Shown piece by piece: positions 40,687 to 50,562 of a DNA stretch of 64,000 bases; position 1 is the stretch's first letter, and the number at the start of each line of letters is the position of its first letter. The stretch comes from an uncultured Methylocystaceae bacterium (lineage in GTDB: Bacteria > Pseudomonadota > Alphaproteobacteria > Rhizobiales > Beijerinckiaceae). The notes under the pieces are model-generated. The model saw only the letters and a program-made list of their open reading frames with translations. It did no database searches and had not been told where the DNA came from. The stretch is taken from NCBI GenBank assembly GCA_903870245.1, contig CAIQCB010000041.1, positions 1 through 64,000 of the forward strand. Direction: 5' to 3'. A program made the position numbers and the translations under genes.

Positions 40687-43600
40687 TCAGAGATATTCGA
40701 CCTCCAGCACGCCGGGGATTTCGCGCAGCGCGCTCGCTGTCGCGGCCGTCACGGCAAAGCCCCCGGGCAAGCGAATTTCAATTTCCTCGGGAGCCCTGTC
40801 CCGTTTGAACAGGATCGACACCTCGCCCTCTCCGCGTCCTGTCAGGCGACCCTTGATGCGGGCGACAGGTTCGGGATCGCGCAGCACGATGCGCAGTCCT
40901 TTCCTGGCGCGGGCGGCCGCCTGTTCGAGCGGCTCGACCGAGACGATACGCGCGCGCACGTCTTCGCCCTCAATCGAGGCGGAGAGCGTCACCAGCACCG
41001 CCGCCCCCTTTTCGAGGTCGTCGCGAAACTGGTTGAGCGCCTCCTGAAACATGATGGCCTCATATTGGCCTGTTGTGTCAGAGAGCTGGACAATGCCCAT
41101 TTTCGAGCCGGATTTGGTTCGCCGCTCGGCGCGGTCGAGCACCACGGCGGCGAGTCTGCCGGCGGTCGCGCCCCGCTTGACGTCGGCGACGAATTTCGCC
41201 CAGCGCGATACGCGCAATTTGTCGAGCAGGGCGGCGTAGGCGTCGAGCGGATGGCCGGAGAGGAAAAATCCCGCCGCCTCATATTCGCGCCGGAGGGTTT
41301 CGGCGACCGGCCATGGCTGCGTTTTCGGCAATGGCAGATCGGCGAGATCGTCCGCATCGGCTCCATGGGCGCCGAAAAGCGCGTTCTGTCCGGCGTTGCG
41401 ATCATGGGTATGGCGATTGGCGGCGGCGAGGATCGGCTCTATGGCCGCGAAGGCCGCCGCACGATTGCCCTCCAGTTCGTCGAAAGCGCCGCAGGCCGCG
41501 AGGTTTTCCAGAACCTTCTTGTTGACCTCGCGGGGATTGAGGCGCCGGGCGAAGTCCGAGAGGTTGCGAAAAGGCAGATCGCCGCGCGAACGCACGATCG
41601 ACTCCGCCTGCCCTTCGCCGACGCCCTTGATCGCGGAGAGCGCATAACGGATGGCGAGCTTGCCGTCGGCTCCCGGCGACACGTCGAAATCGGCGCCGGA
41701 GCGCCGGATTGACGGCGGCTCCACCACGATGCCCAGTCGCCCCGCCTCATCGCGAAATTCCGCAAGCTTGTCGGTCTGGCTTTTGTCGAAGGTCATCGAG
41801 GCGGCCAGAAACTCCGCCGGGTAATGCGCCTTGAACCATGCGGTCTGATAGGCGATCAACGCATAGGCGGCGGCGTGGCTCTTATTGAAGCCATAGTCGG
41901 CGAACTTTGCGAGCAGATCGAAGATCTCGTTCGCCATTTGGTTTGTCAGCCCGCGTTCAACAGCGCCTGAGACAAATCGGTCGCGCTGGGCGTCCATCTC
42001 GGATTTGATCTTCTTGCCCATGGCGCGACGAAGATTATCGGCCTCGCCCAGCGAATAGCCCGACAAAACCTGCGCGATCTGCATCACCTGTTCCTGATAG
42101 ATGATGACGCCGAAGGTCTCCTTGAGGATCGGCTCAATGGCGGGATGAATGTAATCCGGCTCCTCGTCGCCGAGTTTCACGGCGCAATAGGTCGGGATGT
42201 TCGCCATCGGACCGGGGCGATAGAGCGCAACCAGCGCGATAATGTCTTCGAAGCGGTCGGCGTGCATCTCTACAAGCGCCTTGCGCATGCCGGCGCTTTC
42301 GAGCTGGAACACGCCGACGGTCTCGCCGCGTCCCAACATGGCGTAGGTCTCGGGATCGTCGAGCGGGGCGCGATCAAGGTCGAACTCGGGAACGCGGCGC
42401 CGAACGAGGTCGCTCGCCATAGCAAGAACCGTGAGGGTTTTGAGCCCAAGGAAGTCGAATTTAATGAGCCCGGCCGGCTCGACCCATTTCATATTAAACT
42501 GGGTCGCCGGCATGTCGGATTTTGGGTCGCGATAAAGCGGCGTCACCTCATGTAGCGGCCGGTCGCCGATAACAATGCCGGCGGCGTGGGTGGAGGCGTT
42601 GGAATAAAGACCCTCCAGCGCGCCTGCGATCCTGAACAGACGCGCGACACGCTCCTCTTCCTTCACCGCATCGCGCAATTTCTGTTCGCTGGCCAGCGCT
42701 TCGGCCAGCGTCACCGGCTTGGCGGGATTTTGCGGCACCAGCTTCGCCAGCTTGTCGACCTGCCCGAGCGGCATCTCCAGCACGCGGCCAACGCTCCGCA
42801 AGACGCCGCGCGCCAGAAAGGAGCCGAAGGTGATGATCTGAGCGACCCGATCGGCGCCGTATCGCGCGCGCACATAATCGATCACCTCGCCGCGCCGGGT
42901 CTGGCAGAAGTCGATGTCGAAATCCGGCATCGAGTTACGTTCGGGATTGAGGAAGCGCTCGAAAAAAAGGCCAAAGCGCACCGGATCGAGATCGGTGATG
43001 GTCAGCGCCCAGGCGACCAGCGAGCCGGCGCCGGAGCCGCGTCCCGGCCCGACAGGAATGCCTTGCGACTTGGCGTATTTGATGAAGTCGGAAACGATCA
43101 GAAAATAGCCCGGAAAGCGCATCTTCTCGATAACGCCCAATTCGAAGTCCAGCCGCTCGAAATAGTCTTCGCGCGCGCGTCCTTCCGCCGGACCATGGGC
43201 GGCGAGCCGCGCTTCAAGCCCCTCAAGCGATTGACGTCGCAATTCAGCGGCTTCGACCTCGTCGAGCGAGCGCGCGTCTGGCGAGCTTTGGATAAAACGC
43301 GGCATGATCGGCTTGCGGGTCTGCGGCCGGTAACTGCAACGCCTGGCGATTTCGATCGTATGCGCCGTCGCCTCCGGCAGATCGACGAAGAGATCGCGCA
43401 TCTGATCGCGGGTCTTAAAATAATGTTCGGGCGAGACCCGACGACGCTCGGCCATGCCCGTCACAGCGCCCTCGGCGATGCAAAGCAGCGCGTCATGCGC
43501 CTCGAAATCGCCAAGCGAGGCGAAATAGGGCTCGTTGGTCGCCACCAGCGGCAAGCCGCGGCGGTATGCGAGATCGAGCAAATAGGGCTCGACGTCCCGT

Positions 43601-44163
43601 TCCTGCGGTAATTTGTGGCGTTGCAACTCGACATAGAGCCGGCCGTCGAACATTGGCTCGATCGCCGCCAGACGCGCCCGCGCGCGTTCAATCTGACCGG
43701 CGGCTATGGCCCGATCGAGACCGCCGTCTGGACCGCCGGTGAGGGCGATCAACCCCGCCGAAGTCTCCGCCAGGTGGCCCAGTGAGATTTGCGGCGCTTC
43801 GCCTGGCGGCGTCTCCAGATAGGCGCGCGAGGCCAAAAGCATGAGATTGCGATAGCCAATCTCGGATTTGGCGAGCAAAACGAGGTTGCCGAAACGCTCG
43901 TCACGCGCGGTCGCGGCGCTCGATTCCGCATCTGCGAAATCGACGCAGAGCTGAATACCGGGTATCGGCTGCACGCCAGCTTTGGCGGCCTTTTCAGAGA
44001 ACTCCAACGCCGCAAAGAGGTTGTTGGTGTCGGTGACGGCTAGCGCAGGTTGCCCGTCGCGAACGGCGAGATCGATCAGCTTGCCCAGAGCCAGCGCGCC
44101 TTCTCGCAGGGAGAAGGCGGTGTGGACATGCAGATGAACGAAACCGGCGTCGTTGTTAGCCAT
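40687..44163 (-). CDS. dnaE: DNA polymerase III alpha subunit
   Basis: A 1158-residue replicative polymerase from the ATG at 44161-44163. The N-terminal PHP domain starts FVHLHVHTAFSLREGALAL. The polymerase core has the catalytic acids in NSMPDFDIDFCQTRRGEVID, with VGPGRGSGAGSLVAWALTIT and QEQVMQIAQVLSGYSLGEAD. The tail has a helix-hairpin-helix (LSAIKGVGEGQAESIV) and an OB fold. It copies both strands within the Pol III holoenzyme. The length is normal. Confidence 0.98.
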   Translation of the reverse strand: MANNDAGFVHLHVHTAFSLREGALALGKLIDLAVRDGQPALAVTDTNNLFAALEFSEKAAKAGVQPIPGIQLCVDFADAESSAATARDERFGNLVLLAKSEIGYRNLMLLASRAYLETPPGEAPQISLGHLAETSAGLIALTGGPDGGLDRAIAAGQIERARARLAAIEPMFDGRLYVELQRHKLPQERDVEPYLLDLAYRRGLPLVATNEPYFASLGDFEAHDALLCIAEGAVTGMAERRRVSPEHYFKTRDQMRDLFVDLPEATAHTIEIARRCSYRPQTRKPIMPRFIQSSPDARSLDEVEAAELRRQSLEGLEARLAAHGPAEGRAREDYFERLDFELGVIEKMRFPGYFLIVSDFIKYAKSQGIPVGPGRGSGAGSLVAWALTITDLDPVRFGLFFERFLNPERNSMPDFDIDFCQTRRGEVIDYVRARYGADRVAQIITFGSFLARGVLRSVGRVLEMPLGQVDKLAKLVPQNPAKPVTLAEALASEQKLRDAVKEEERVARLFRIAGALEGLYSNASTHAAGIVIGDRPLHEVTPLYRDPKSDMPATQFNMKWVEPAGLIKFDFLGLKTLTVLAMASDLVRRRVPEFDLDRAPLDDPETYAMLGRGETVGVFQLESAGMRKALVEMHADRFEDIIALVALYRPGPMANIPTYCAVKLGDEEPDYIHPAIEPILKETFGVIIYQEQVMQIAQVLSGYSLGEADNLRRAMGKKIKSEMDAQRDRFVSGAVERGLTNQMANEIFDLLAKFADYGFNKSHAAAYALIAYQTAWFKAHYPAEFLAASMTFDKSQTDKLAEFRDEAGRLGIVVEPPSIRRSGADFDVSPGADGKLAIRYALSAIKGVGEGQAESIVRSRGDLPFRNLSDFARRLNPREVNKKVLENLAACGAFDELEGNRAAAFAAIEPILAAANRHTHDRNAGQNALFGAHGADADDLADLPLPKTQPWPVAETLRREYEAAGFFLSGHPLDAYAALLDKLRVSRWAKFVADVKRGATAGRLAAVVLDRAERRTKSGSKMGIVQLSDTTGQYEAIMFQEALNQFRDDLEKGAAVLVTLSASIEGEDVRARIVSVEPLEQAAARARKGLRIVLRDPEPVARIKGRLTGRGEGEVSILFKRDRAPEEIEIRLPGGFAVTAATASALREIPGVLEVEYL

Positions 44164-44270
44164 GATCCAGTGTAGCCGAGTCGCGCCAGTTGGCGGAACG
44201 GCGGATCGGCCTCCGTCCACAAGCGTCGCGTAACATCGAGCCGTGGACTGCTCAAAACCCGATTAAAAAA

Positions 44271-44294
44271 CCCGGCAGGACATGTCCTGCCGGG
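44271..44294 (-). terminator. terminator of the phasin gene
   Basis: A perfect 24-base palindrome (arm CCCGGCAGGACA) followed on the minus strand by six T. It lies 37 bases after the phasin stop and before dnaE, so phasin transcription should end here. Confidence 0.92.
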
Positions 44295-44331
44295 CTTTGT
44301 GACCCGATGTCGCGGGGAGGACGACCGGGAT

Positions 44332-44667
44332 TTACTCCGCCGGGGTCAGCTTGCGCGCGGCGGCCTCGAAGGGCTTGAAGGCGTCCTTGGCCATCGCCGA
44401 GTAAAGCTCGCCGATCTTCGTAGCTCCGGCGACGAAATCCTCATAGGCGCTCTTGGCGAATTCTGCCTGCAGATGGACCGCTTCGTCCACCTTCTTGACC
44501 GTGATCAGCTTTTCAGCGAGTTCGCGGCTCTTCTCGAAGGATTTCTTGGTGTAATCCGACGTCTCGGCGGCGATGCTCTGCCATCCCTTGGTGACCGCAG
44601 CGGACGACGCCGTCAGGGCCTCGAACTGATCCTTGCCGAAATTCTGCGCTTTATCGAAACCAGCCAT
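44332..44667 (-). CDS. phasin-family protein
   Basis: A 111-residue helical protein from the ATG at 44665-44667, which has AAGGAG at the right distance; a Met two codons earlier sits too close to that site. The phasin pattern is clear: SSAAVTKGWQSIAAETSDYT, KKSFEKSRELAEKLITVKKV, DEAVHLQAEFAKSAYEDFVA, KIGELYSAMAKDAFKPFEAA. Phasins coat polyhydroxyalkanoate granules and control their size. It stands alone with a strong terminator. Confidence 0.92.
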   Translation of the reverse strand: MAGFDKAQNFGKDQFEALTASSAAVTKGWQSIAAETSDYTKKSFEKSRELAEKLITVKKVDEAVHLQAEFAKSAYEDFVAGATKIGELYSAMAKDAFKPFEAAARKLTPAE

Positions 44668-44908
44668 CTTCATCTCCTTTGTTATCTCGGGTCGCTTCTG
44701 CGAAGGGAATCTCCGCGAGCCTGATCCTGGATGCCGATAGTGAAAATATATGCACCGCACAAATCTTGTCAAGAAAAAATGTTGCGGCGCACCATAATCA
44801 AAATTTCCAATATTTAACCTCGGAGTAACCCGGGTCTTTTAGCGTAATCGGCTGTGACGATTTCGCGACGGCGCGTATTCGCTGTCGCAGCATTCAGGGT
44901 GCGTATCA

Positions 44909-46699
44909 ATGACTAAACCGGGTCTCCTGGACCGCCTTGCGCAACCGCGCGCACTGGCGGCAATCCTCGCAGCCGTCATGGGCTGCATCGCTATCACGGC
45001 GATACCAGCAGAGGCCCGACGCCATCGTCATCACGTGCGTCATCACGCCTATCATCATCGATTTGCTCATTATCGCAGCGTTGCGCGCAGCAGCGGCGAT
45101 CGGATCATCGGCGAACATCGCGGATTTGCGGCGATCGTTGTCGACGCCAACAGTGGCCGAACCTTGTATGCGCGCAACGAAAATGATTTGCGTCACCCCG
45201 CGTCGGTCACAAAGGTCATGACTCTCTATCTTCTTTTCGAACAACTCGAAAAGGGTCGGATGCGTCTTGACACGCCGCTGATGATTTCCGCGCGCGCAGC
45301 GGCACAGGCTCCCTCAAAACTTGGGCTGGCTCCCGGAGAGACCATCAGCGTCGAAAACGCCATCAAGGCGCTGGTGACCAAATCAGCTAACGACATCGCC
45401 TGCGCGGTCGCCGAAAACATCGGCGGGACCGAAGAAAATTTCGCCCGTATGATGACACGCAAAGCCCAGGCGCTCGGAATGAGCCGAACGCATTACGAAA
45501 ACGCCTCCGGTCTGCCGGACCCGGCGCAGGTCACCACGGCGCATGATCTCGCCGTATTGGGGCGAGCCATACAGGATCGCTACCCGCGTTATTATCGTTA
45601 CTTCTCAACGCATGTTTTCGCCTACAACGGCGCCCTGCATCCCAATCATAATCATTTGCTTGGCCGGGTCGAAGGCATGGACGGCATCAAGACCGGCTAC
45701 ACGCGCGCCTCGGGCTTCAATCTGCTGACCTCCGTACGCCGCGATCACCATCATATCGTCGCCGTTGTCATGGGCGGCGTCACCGCCGGCGCACGCGATC
45801 GGATCATGGCCGATCTGATCGAGCAAAACATCAATGACGGCGCGAATGTCCGAACAGCGTCGGCGATCACGGAAAACTCCCCGGCGGAGGACATCGTCAC
45901 GGCGGCCTCAGACTCCTATTTGCCGTCAAGTCTCGGTCGCGCCATGGAGCGCGTGGCTCAGGTCGTCACGCCCCGCGCCGCCGAGCCACAGCCTGAGAAC
46001 GCCATCGACGAAACGCGCTCAGAGCCCGCCGTCATCGAGCGCCGAAACGCCTACGCGCCGGATATTGATCCAGAGCCGCTCGCCAGCCTGCCGCCGGCGG
46101 CCCCGTCGCGCGGCAAGGCCGTCGTCGTCGCGATCGAGAAAACCGACAAAGCGGTCAAGATCGAGAAACTTGCTCATAACGACAACAAACCGGCTCCGCT
46201 GTTCAAGACGACCGGCGACAAGACGGCGACAATCGTTCGTCCGGCTTTCGTGCCCGGACTGATCCAGAAACAGGTTGCCCAGAACCTCGCCGACAGGAAG
46301 AAAATCCCTGCGGGCAAAATGCAGGCGGCCCTCGTCGATGGATCAACGACCAGCCGCGTGATGAAATCGCGCGACGCTACTCTCGCCAATGCGACAACCC
46401 CATCCGCTCTCCGAGCGACAAGTGCGGCGTCTGCGCCCGCCGCGCGCCCGGCGCGCGCAGGCTGGATGATCCAGATCGGCGCCGCAGAGAATCCGGAGAA
46501 AGCCAATCTTCTGCTGGCCCGCGCGCGCGCGCAACTTCAGGGTTTCCCGACAACCGCCAGGGCGTTCACGGAGAAAGTGCAAAAAGGCAATGAAACGCTC
46601 TATCGCGCCCGTTTCGCCGGACTCGAAGAGCAAAGCGCCGAGTCAACCTGCAAGGCCCTGAAGCGCTCCGGCTTCGCCTGCTTCACAACAAAGAATTGA
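44909..46699 (+). CDS. D-alanyl-D-alanine carboxypeptidase with SPOR domain
   Basis: A 596-residue envelope enzyme. A signal peptide (about residues 1-36) is followed by a striking His/Arg-rich stretch (37-55, RHRHHVRHHAYHHRFAHY). The penicillin-binding domain of the S11 family has all three motifs: Ser99-x-x-Lys102 (ASVTKVM), Ser159-Ala-Asn161 and Lys260-Thr-Gly262. A long Ala/Pro linker leads to a C-terminal SPOR domain (about 520-596) that binds denuded glycan at the division site. It trims stem peptides in the periplasm. Confidence 0.94.
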   Translation: MTKPGLLDRLAQPRALAAILAAVMGCIAITAIPAEARRHRHHVRHHAYHHRFAHYRSVARSSGDRIIGEHRGFAAIVVDANSGRTLYARNENDLRHPASVTKVMTLYLLFEQLEKGRMRLDTPLMISARAAAQAPSKLGLAPGETISVENAIKALVTKSANDIACAVAENIGGTEENFARMMTRKAQALGMSRTHYENASGLPDPAQVTTAHDLAVLGRAIQDRYPRYYRYFSTHVFAYNGALHPNHNHLLGRVEGMDGIKTGYTRASGFNLLTSVRRDHHHIVAVVMGGVTAGARDRIMADLIEQNINDGANVRTASAITENSPAEDIVTAASDSYLPSSLGRAMERVAQVVTPRAAEPQPENAIDETRSEPAVIERRNAYAPDIDPEPLASLPPAAPSRGKAVVVAIEKTDKAVKIEKLAHNDNKPAPLFKTTGDKTATIVRPAFVPGLIQKQVAQNLADRKKIPAGKMQAALVDGSTTSRVMKSRDATLANATTPSALRATSAASAPAARPARAGWMIQIGAAENPEKANLLLARARAQLQGFPTTARAFTEKVQKGNETLYRARFAGLEEQSAESTCKALKRSGFACFTTKN

Positions 46700-46759
46700 T
46701 AGAGGTATCGAAAGACAATGTCCGCGATCTGGGATCATGCCTCCGAAAAGCGCACGGGC

Positions 46760-47482
46760 TCACTGTCGCCGGCGCAGAAGAACATCCTTGGCCTCATTGA
46801 CCCGCGCCGCGAGATCGGTCGCCCCGCCAAGGTCTGGATGAAACTTCTTCATCAGGTCACGATGCGCCCGCGCGATATCGGCGGCGCCAGCGCCCTTTTT
46901 CAACCCGAGAATTTCATAGGCTTCATCCTCCGACATCGCCGCAGCGCGTCGACGACCGACCGTCTCTCCCGCTTGAGCGCGCCGCGCGTCGTCGTGAAAA
47001 TCTCCTGCCGCGCGCCATCCGGCAAAGCGGCGATCCAGATACGCCTCTAGCAATCGCGCGCCGTCGGGATCTTCTTCGAGGCAAATTTCATAAAGCTCGA
47101 ATAATGCGCTGCGCGAGAGACTGGCGAGCGTCTTGCCCTCGTCAACGCCAGCCAGAATGACGCCGCTCATGGCGCCAGTGGCGTGATCCAGCTCCATCTC
47201 GATCATCGCCGAACGAACCCGCGACATCCCTGCCCCGCCGGCGCCGGCGGATCGCGTTCCCGATGGCGCGACGACCCCGCGCAGAAGCCAGGCGCCGAAA
47301 CAGCCCAGCGCAAGACCTATGTCGATACGTCCCCGCAACAGCATAAGCCCGCCCAGAAATAACGCGGCGAATCCGCCGCCGTATCGGACAAGTCGGGCGA
47401 GGAGGGCCGGCGGGGCCTTGACGTAGGCCTTCAACATCATGAAGGCGAGCGCCAGAGCAAGAATACCCATCAGGATCGGCAT
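46760..47482 (-). CDS. membrane-anchored J-domain protein
   Basis: A 240-residue protein. Two membrane helices (about 2-20 and 33-50), a middle region, and a C-terminal J domain from about residue 188: EDEAYEILGLKKGAGAADIA, AHRDLMKKFHPDLGGATDLA. The HPD motif needed to stimulate DnaK is present. The form matches alphaproteobacterial DjlA-like membrane proteins. It starts 2 bases after the VWA gene on the same strand. Confidence 0.9.
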   Translation of the reverse strand: MPILMGILALALAFMMLKAYVKAPPALLARLVRYGGGFAALFLGGLMLLRGRIDIGLALGCFGAWLLRGVVAPSGTRSAGAGGAGMSRVRSAMIEMELDHATGAMSGVILAGVDEGKTLASLSRSALFELYEICLEEDPDGARLLEAYLDRRFAGWRAAGDFHDDARRAQAGETVGRRRAAAMSEDEAYEILGLKKGAGAADIARAHRDLMKKFHPDLGGATDLAARVNEAKDVLLRRRQ

Positions 47483-47484
47483 GT

Positions 47485-48195
47485 TCAGGGCGCTCCAATC
47501 TGCGCCAGCAGGAGACGCGCGGCGTCTTCGCCAGATTTCGCGCGTTTTTCCAACGCCGACAAGCCGCCTGCCGCATAGGCGGCGACGGCGGAGAGCAATT
47601 CCTTGAGCCGGTGCGGCGCCGAGGCGTCGAAAACCGCATGCGCCCCGCCGGTAAGACGCGCGACCTCGCGGAATGCGGCGGTGGCGGCGGGGTCGGCGCC
47701 TTCCTGAAACAGGAAGGATTTTACGCCGAGCAGACCCAGTTCCCCAGCAGTACTGGCAAGAGAATCAACATTCTCTTCCATTGCATCGCCAATATAAACC
47801 AAGGCGCCGACCGGCGCAGCGCGCGCCTCGTCACGGGCGTGATTGAGAACGCGGCCAATCTGGGTCTTGCCGCCCTGACAGGATATGCCGGCCATCAACC
47901 GGGCAAGGCCCTCGCCGCCATTGACGAAACGCGAGGCGCGACACTCGTCGAACCCCCGGAAATAGACAAGTTGCACCTCAAGTCCGCCCTGCCCTGCCGT
48001 CGCGCGAAACATTTCACCCTGGATCGACTGGGCAAGGTCCCAGGTCGGCTGACGACTCATTGTGGCGTCGAGAGCAAAGATCAGTCTCCCGCAACCATGG
48101 GCCGGGTCGAGCGCTTGCGCCTTTTCTAGAAAGGCGTCGACGGCGCCAGTCGACTGCCGACGCGGCGTCGTTACTTTTCCCTGTTCGTCGCTCAC
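47485..48195 (-). CDS. VWA-like domain protein
   Basis: A 236-residue cytoplasmic protein with a von Willebrand A-like fold: LIFALDATMSRQPTWDLAQS holds a changed metal site (DATMS in place of DxSxS), and GKTQIGRVLNHARDEARA and ALVYIGDAMEENVDSLAST fit the later part. The family is conserved in Hyphomicrobiales next to the J-domain gene; function unknown. The pair suggests that it binds or presents clients to the chaperone, an inference from order only. Confidence 0.75.
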   Translation of the reverse strand: MSDEQGKVTTPRRQSTGAVDAFLEKAQALDPAHGCGRLIFALDATMSRQPTWDLAQSIQGEMFRATAGQGGLEVQLVYFRGFDECRASRFVNGGEGLARLMAGISCQGGKTQIGRVLNHARDEARAAPVGALVYIGDAMEENVDSLASTAGELGLLGVKSFLFQEGADPAATAAFREVARLTGGAHAVFDASAPHRLKELLSAVAAYAAGGLSALEKRAKSGEDAARLLLAQIGAP

Positions 48196-48292
48196 GGCGT
48201 TTCACGCGGTTTGTTAAAGCTGTTATATTAAATCGTCAGCAAACGACGGCAAAACAAGGGCCGCTGGCGAGCATCAACAAGGACGCCTCCAG

Positions 48293-48835
48293 ATGACGAC
48301 GCTCCTCTCCGCTGCGCTCCCGCGCCCAACGCCAATCGCCGCCCTGCCGGCGCAGGATAGCCTCCATGTGCAGGACCTCATGCGTCGCTTCGCGCGACGT
48401 CTGGTCGACGAAGGCGTCAGGGTTGGCGGCGTCACCCAAACTCGCGACGAGGGCTCCGGGCGCGGGCGTATCGTGCTGCGCGATGTTCAGTCAGGCGCAG
48501 ATTATCCGATTTCCCAGGATCTTGGTCCCGGTTCGGTCGCCTGCAATCTCGACAGTTCTGAACTTGCCCTCGCCTGCGCGGCGGTAGAGCGCGCGGCGCG
48601 CAACGGGGCCGGATTAATCGTGATCAGCAAATTCGCCAAGCAGGAAGCCGGGCGGGGCGGCCTGTGCGACGGTTTTCGCGCCGCGATGAGCGCGCGCATA
48701 CCCGTGGTCGCGGCGGTGTCGCCCCATTTCAGGGACGAATGGCGAGCGTTCGCCGGCCCGCTCGCCGAAGATGTCGCGCCCGAAATCGAGTCGTTGCTCG
48801 GCTGGTGGCGACGCGTGGGCGTTCAGGTCTCGTGA
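48293..48835 (+). CDS. DUF2478-domain protein
   Basis: A 180-residue protein of the DUF2478 family: RFARRLVDEGVRVGGVTQTR, ALACAAVERAARNGAGLIVI, SKFAKQEAGRGGLCDGFRAA, VVAAVSPHFRDEWRAFAG. The fold is probably that of P-loop NTPases with a lost P-loop. Members are often near molybdenum genes, but no such gene is in the window. Divergent from the VWA gene. Confidence 0.75.
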   Translation: MTTLLSAALPRPTPIAALPAQDSLHVQDLMRRFARRLVDEGVRVGGVTQTRDEGSGRGRIVLRDVQSGADYPISQDLGPGSVACNLDSSELALACAAVERAARNGAGLIVISKFAKQEAGRGGLCDGFRAAMSARIPVVAAVSPHFRDEWRAFAGPLAEDVAPEIESLLGWWRRVGVQVS

Positions 48836-48872
48836 CCCGACGTCATCCGGCGAGACTCGCGTGTTGCAAATG

Positions 48873-49292
48873 TCACGCCGTCTGCGCCTGCGCTTCCTGA
48901 ATCGGCTCGACGCAATCGACGATCGCCAGAACCTTCTCCTTCAATTCTTCCAGCTTGTAGGGCTTGAACAAATATTCGCTCGCGCCTGAAGTGATCGCAG
49001 CCTGACGATACTCCGGCGTGAGATTCCCGGTATTGAGAATGAAGGGCGTATCGATGGTGGTCGACTTGGCGCGCACTTCCTGAAGAAACTCGCATCCGTT
49101 CATCAGCGGCATGTCGAGATCGCTGACGATGAGATTGGAATTGCCCTCTTCCAGCCAGTCCAGCGCATCGTAGGCGTCGACGAAGAGCTTGATGTCGCGA
49201 AAGCCAATCCGCCTCAGCATGAGGCCGACGCTTTCGAGAAAATGCCTGTCGTCGTCGACGACAACGGCGGTATCAAAACATTTATTGCACAT
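48873..49292 (-). CDS. single-domain response regulator
   Basis: A 139-residue receiver domain without output domain. Acidic pair in TAVVVDDDRHFL, phospho-acceptor Asp in LIVSDLDMPLMNG, Thr/Ser in LNTGN and Lys in YLFKPYKLEEL. It probably passes phosphate or binds a partner, as CheY-like proteins do. No kinase gene is adjacent. Confidence 0.88.
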   Translation of the reverse strand: MCNKCFDTAVVVDDDRHFLESVGLMLRRIGFRDIKLFVDAYDALDWLEEGNSNLIVSDLDMPLMNGCEFLQEVRAKSTTIDTPFILNTGNLTPEYRQAAITSGASEYLFKPYKLEELKEKVLAIVDCVEPIQEAQAQTA

Positions 49293-49420
49293 GTCGCCCT
49301 GCCTGAGTTGCCGCTGACGTTACGCAGGTCGGCGTCACTCACGCAATCAAAGCCTCTCGGCAAGACGTTTATTCCGTTAAGGAAGATAGATAATCGTCTG
49401 TTAATCGCGATGCGCCGGCG

Positions 49421-50458
49421 TCATCTTACCGACGGCGCATAAAGCAAACCGCCCTTGGACCAGAGCATGTTCAGGCGTCTATCCATGCCGAGCGCGCTGG
49501 CGGGACCGAGATTTTTGTCGAAGACGTCCTCGTAATTGCCGACATGTTTGATTACGCGATAAACCCAGTCGGCGTGTAGCCCGAGACCGGCGCCGAAGTC
49601 GCCCTCGACTCCGAGCAACCGGCGAATGGCGGCGTTCTGAGAGGTCAGAGCTTCATCAACGCCAGCTTTCGAGACGCCCAACTCCTCAGCGTCGATCATC
49701 GCATGCAGCGTCCAGCGCACCAGCGCGTACCAATGGTCGTCGCCCCGGCGCACCACCGGCCCTCTGGGCGCCTTGGTGATCAGTCCCGTAAGGATGTCGT
49801 GTTCGATGGGTTGGGCCAGTTCTTTTCGGGTCGCGTAGAGCCGCGCCGTATCGTCGCTCAGGGCGTCGCACTGGCCAGCGGCGTATGCAGACGCCGCCGC
49901 TTCCTCGGTCGGGAAGCCGCGGATCTCGAAAGTCGCCTTGCGATTTTGGAAATGATCGGCCAGCGCCAGCTCCTGAGGGCTCGCGCTCTGCACGCAGACG
50001 CTGACGCCGGACAGATCCTTCGCCGAAGCGAAAGAGCGGCTCCGCCGAACCATGAACCCCTGCCCGTCGAAGAAGGATACGCCAACGTAAAGCGCGCGCT
50101 GGGCGGCGTCGCGCGAAAGCGTCCATGACGCGGAACTGGCCAGAATGTCGACCCAGCCGCCGAGCAGCGGCCCGAGACGCTCGCGCGCCGGCAATTTGAT
50201 GACGGTGATTTTGTCAGGATCGTCAAAAATCGCCGCCGCTAGCGCCCGGCAAAAATCGACATCGAAACCCCGCCAGCCGCCCGAGCCGTCGGGCTCGGCG
50301 AAACCGGGCTGCTCAACAACGCCGCAATTCAGCCGATCCCGCTTGACGATCTCACCCAGCGTAGGGCCTAAATCTCCCTGCGCCAGCGCTACACGCGCAG
50401 GGGTCGCCGCGCCGACGAGAACAATCATCATGGCGACGATCAAGCGTCTGATGTTCAT
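49421..50458 (-). CDS. amino-acid ABC transporter substrate-binding protein
   Basis: A 345-residue periplasmic protein from the ATG at 50456-50458, with signal peptide MNIRRLIVAMMIVLVGAATP. The AapJ/BztA form is seen in LNCGVVEQPGFAEPDGSGGW, RGFDVDFCRALAAAIFDD, GGWVDILASSASWTLSRDAA and RWTLHAMIDAEELGVSK. It binds general L-amino acids for an ABC importer whose membrane parts are not in the window. Confidence 0.88.
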   Translation of the reverse strand: MNIRRLIVAMMIVLVGAATPARVALAQGDLGPTLGEIVKRDRLNCGVVEQPGFAEPDGSGGWRGFDVDFCRALAAAIFDDPDKITVIKLPARERLGPLLGGWVDILASSASWTLSRDAAQRALYVGVSFFDGQGFMVRRSRSFASAKDLSGVSVCVQSASPQELALADHFQNRKATFEIRGFPTEEAAASAYAAGQCDALSDDTARLYATRKELAQPIEHDILTGLITKAPRGPVVRRGDDHWYALVRWTLHAMIDAEELGVSKAGVDEALTSQNAAIRRLLGVEGDFGAGLGLHADWVYRVIKHVGNYEDVFDKNLGPASALGMDRRLNMLWSKGGLLYAPSVR

Positions 50459-50562
50459 TGGCGCTCCGGCGAGAGATAGTCGCGCAAATCGGCGTGAGGT
50501 TGACGTGCAAATATGAACCGCGCAGAGGCGACGCAAGAACTGCAGGCGAAAGAAGATCGGCA

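Noticed and set aside
44906-45244. Minus-strand frame opposite the carboxypeptidase signal peptide
   Set aside because: Shadow of the His-rich coding region on the plus strand.
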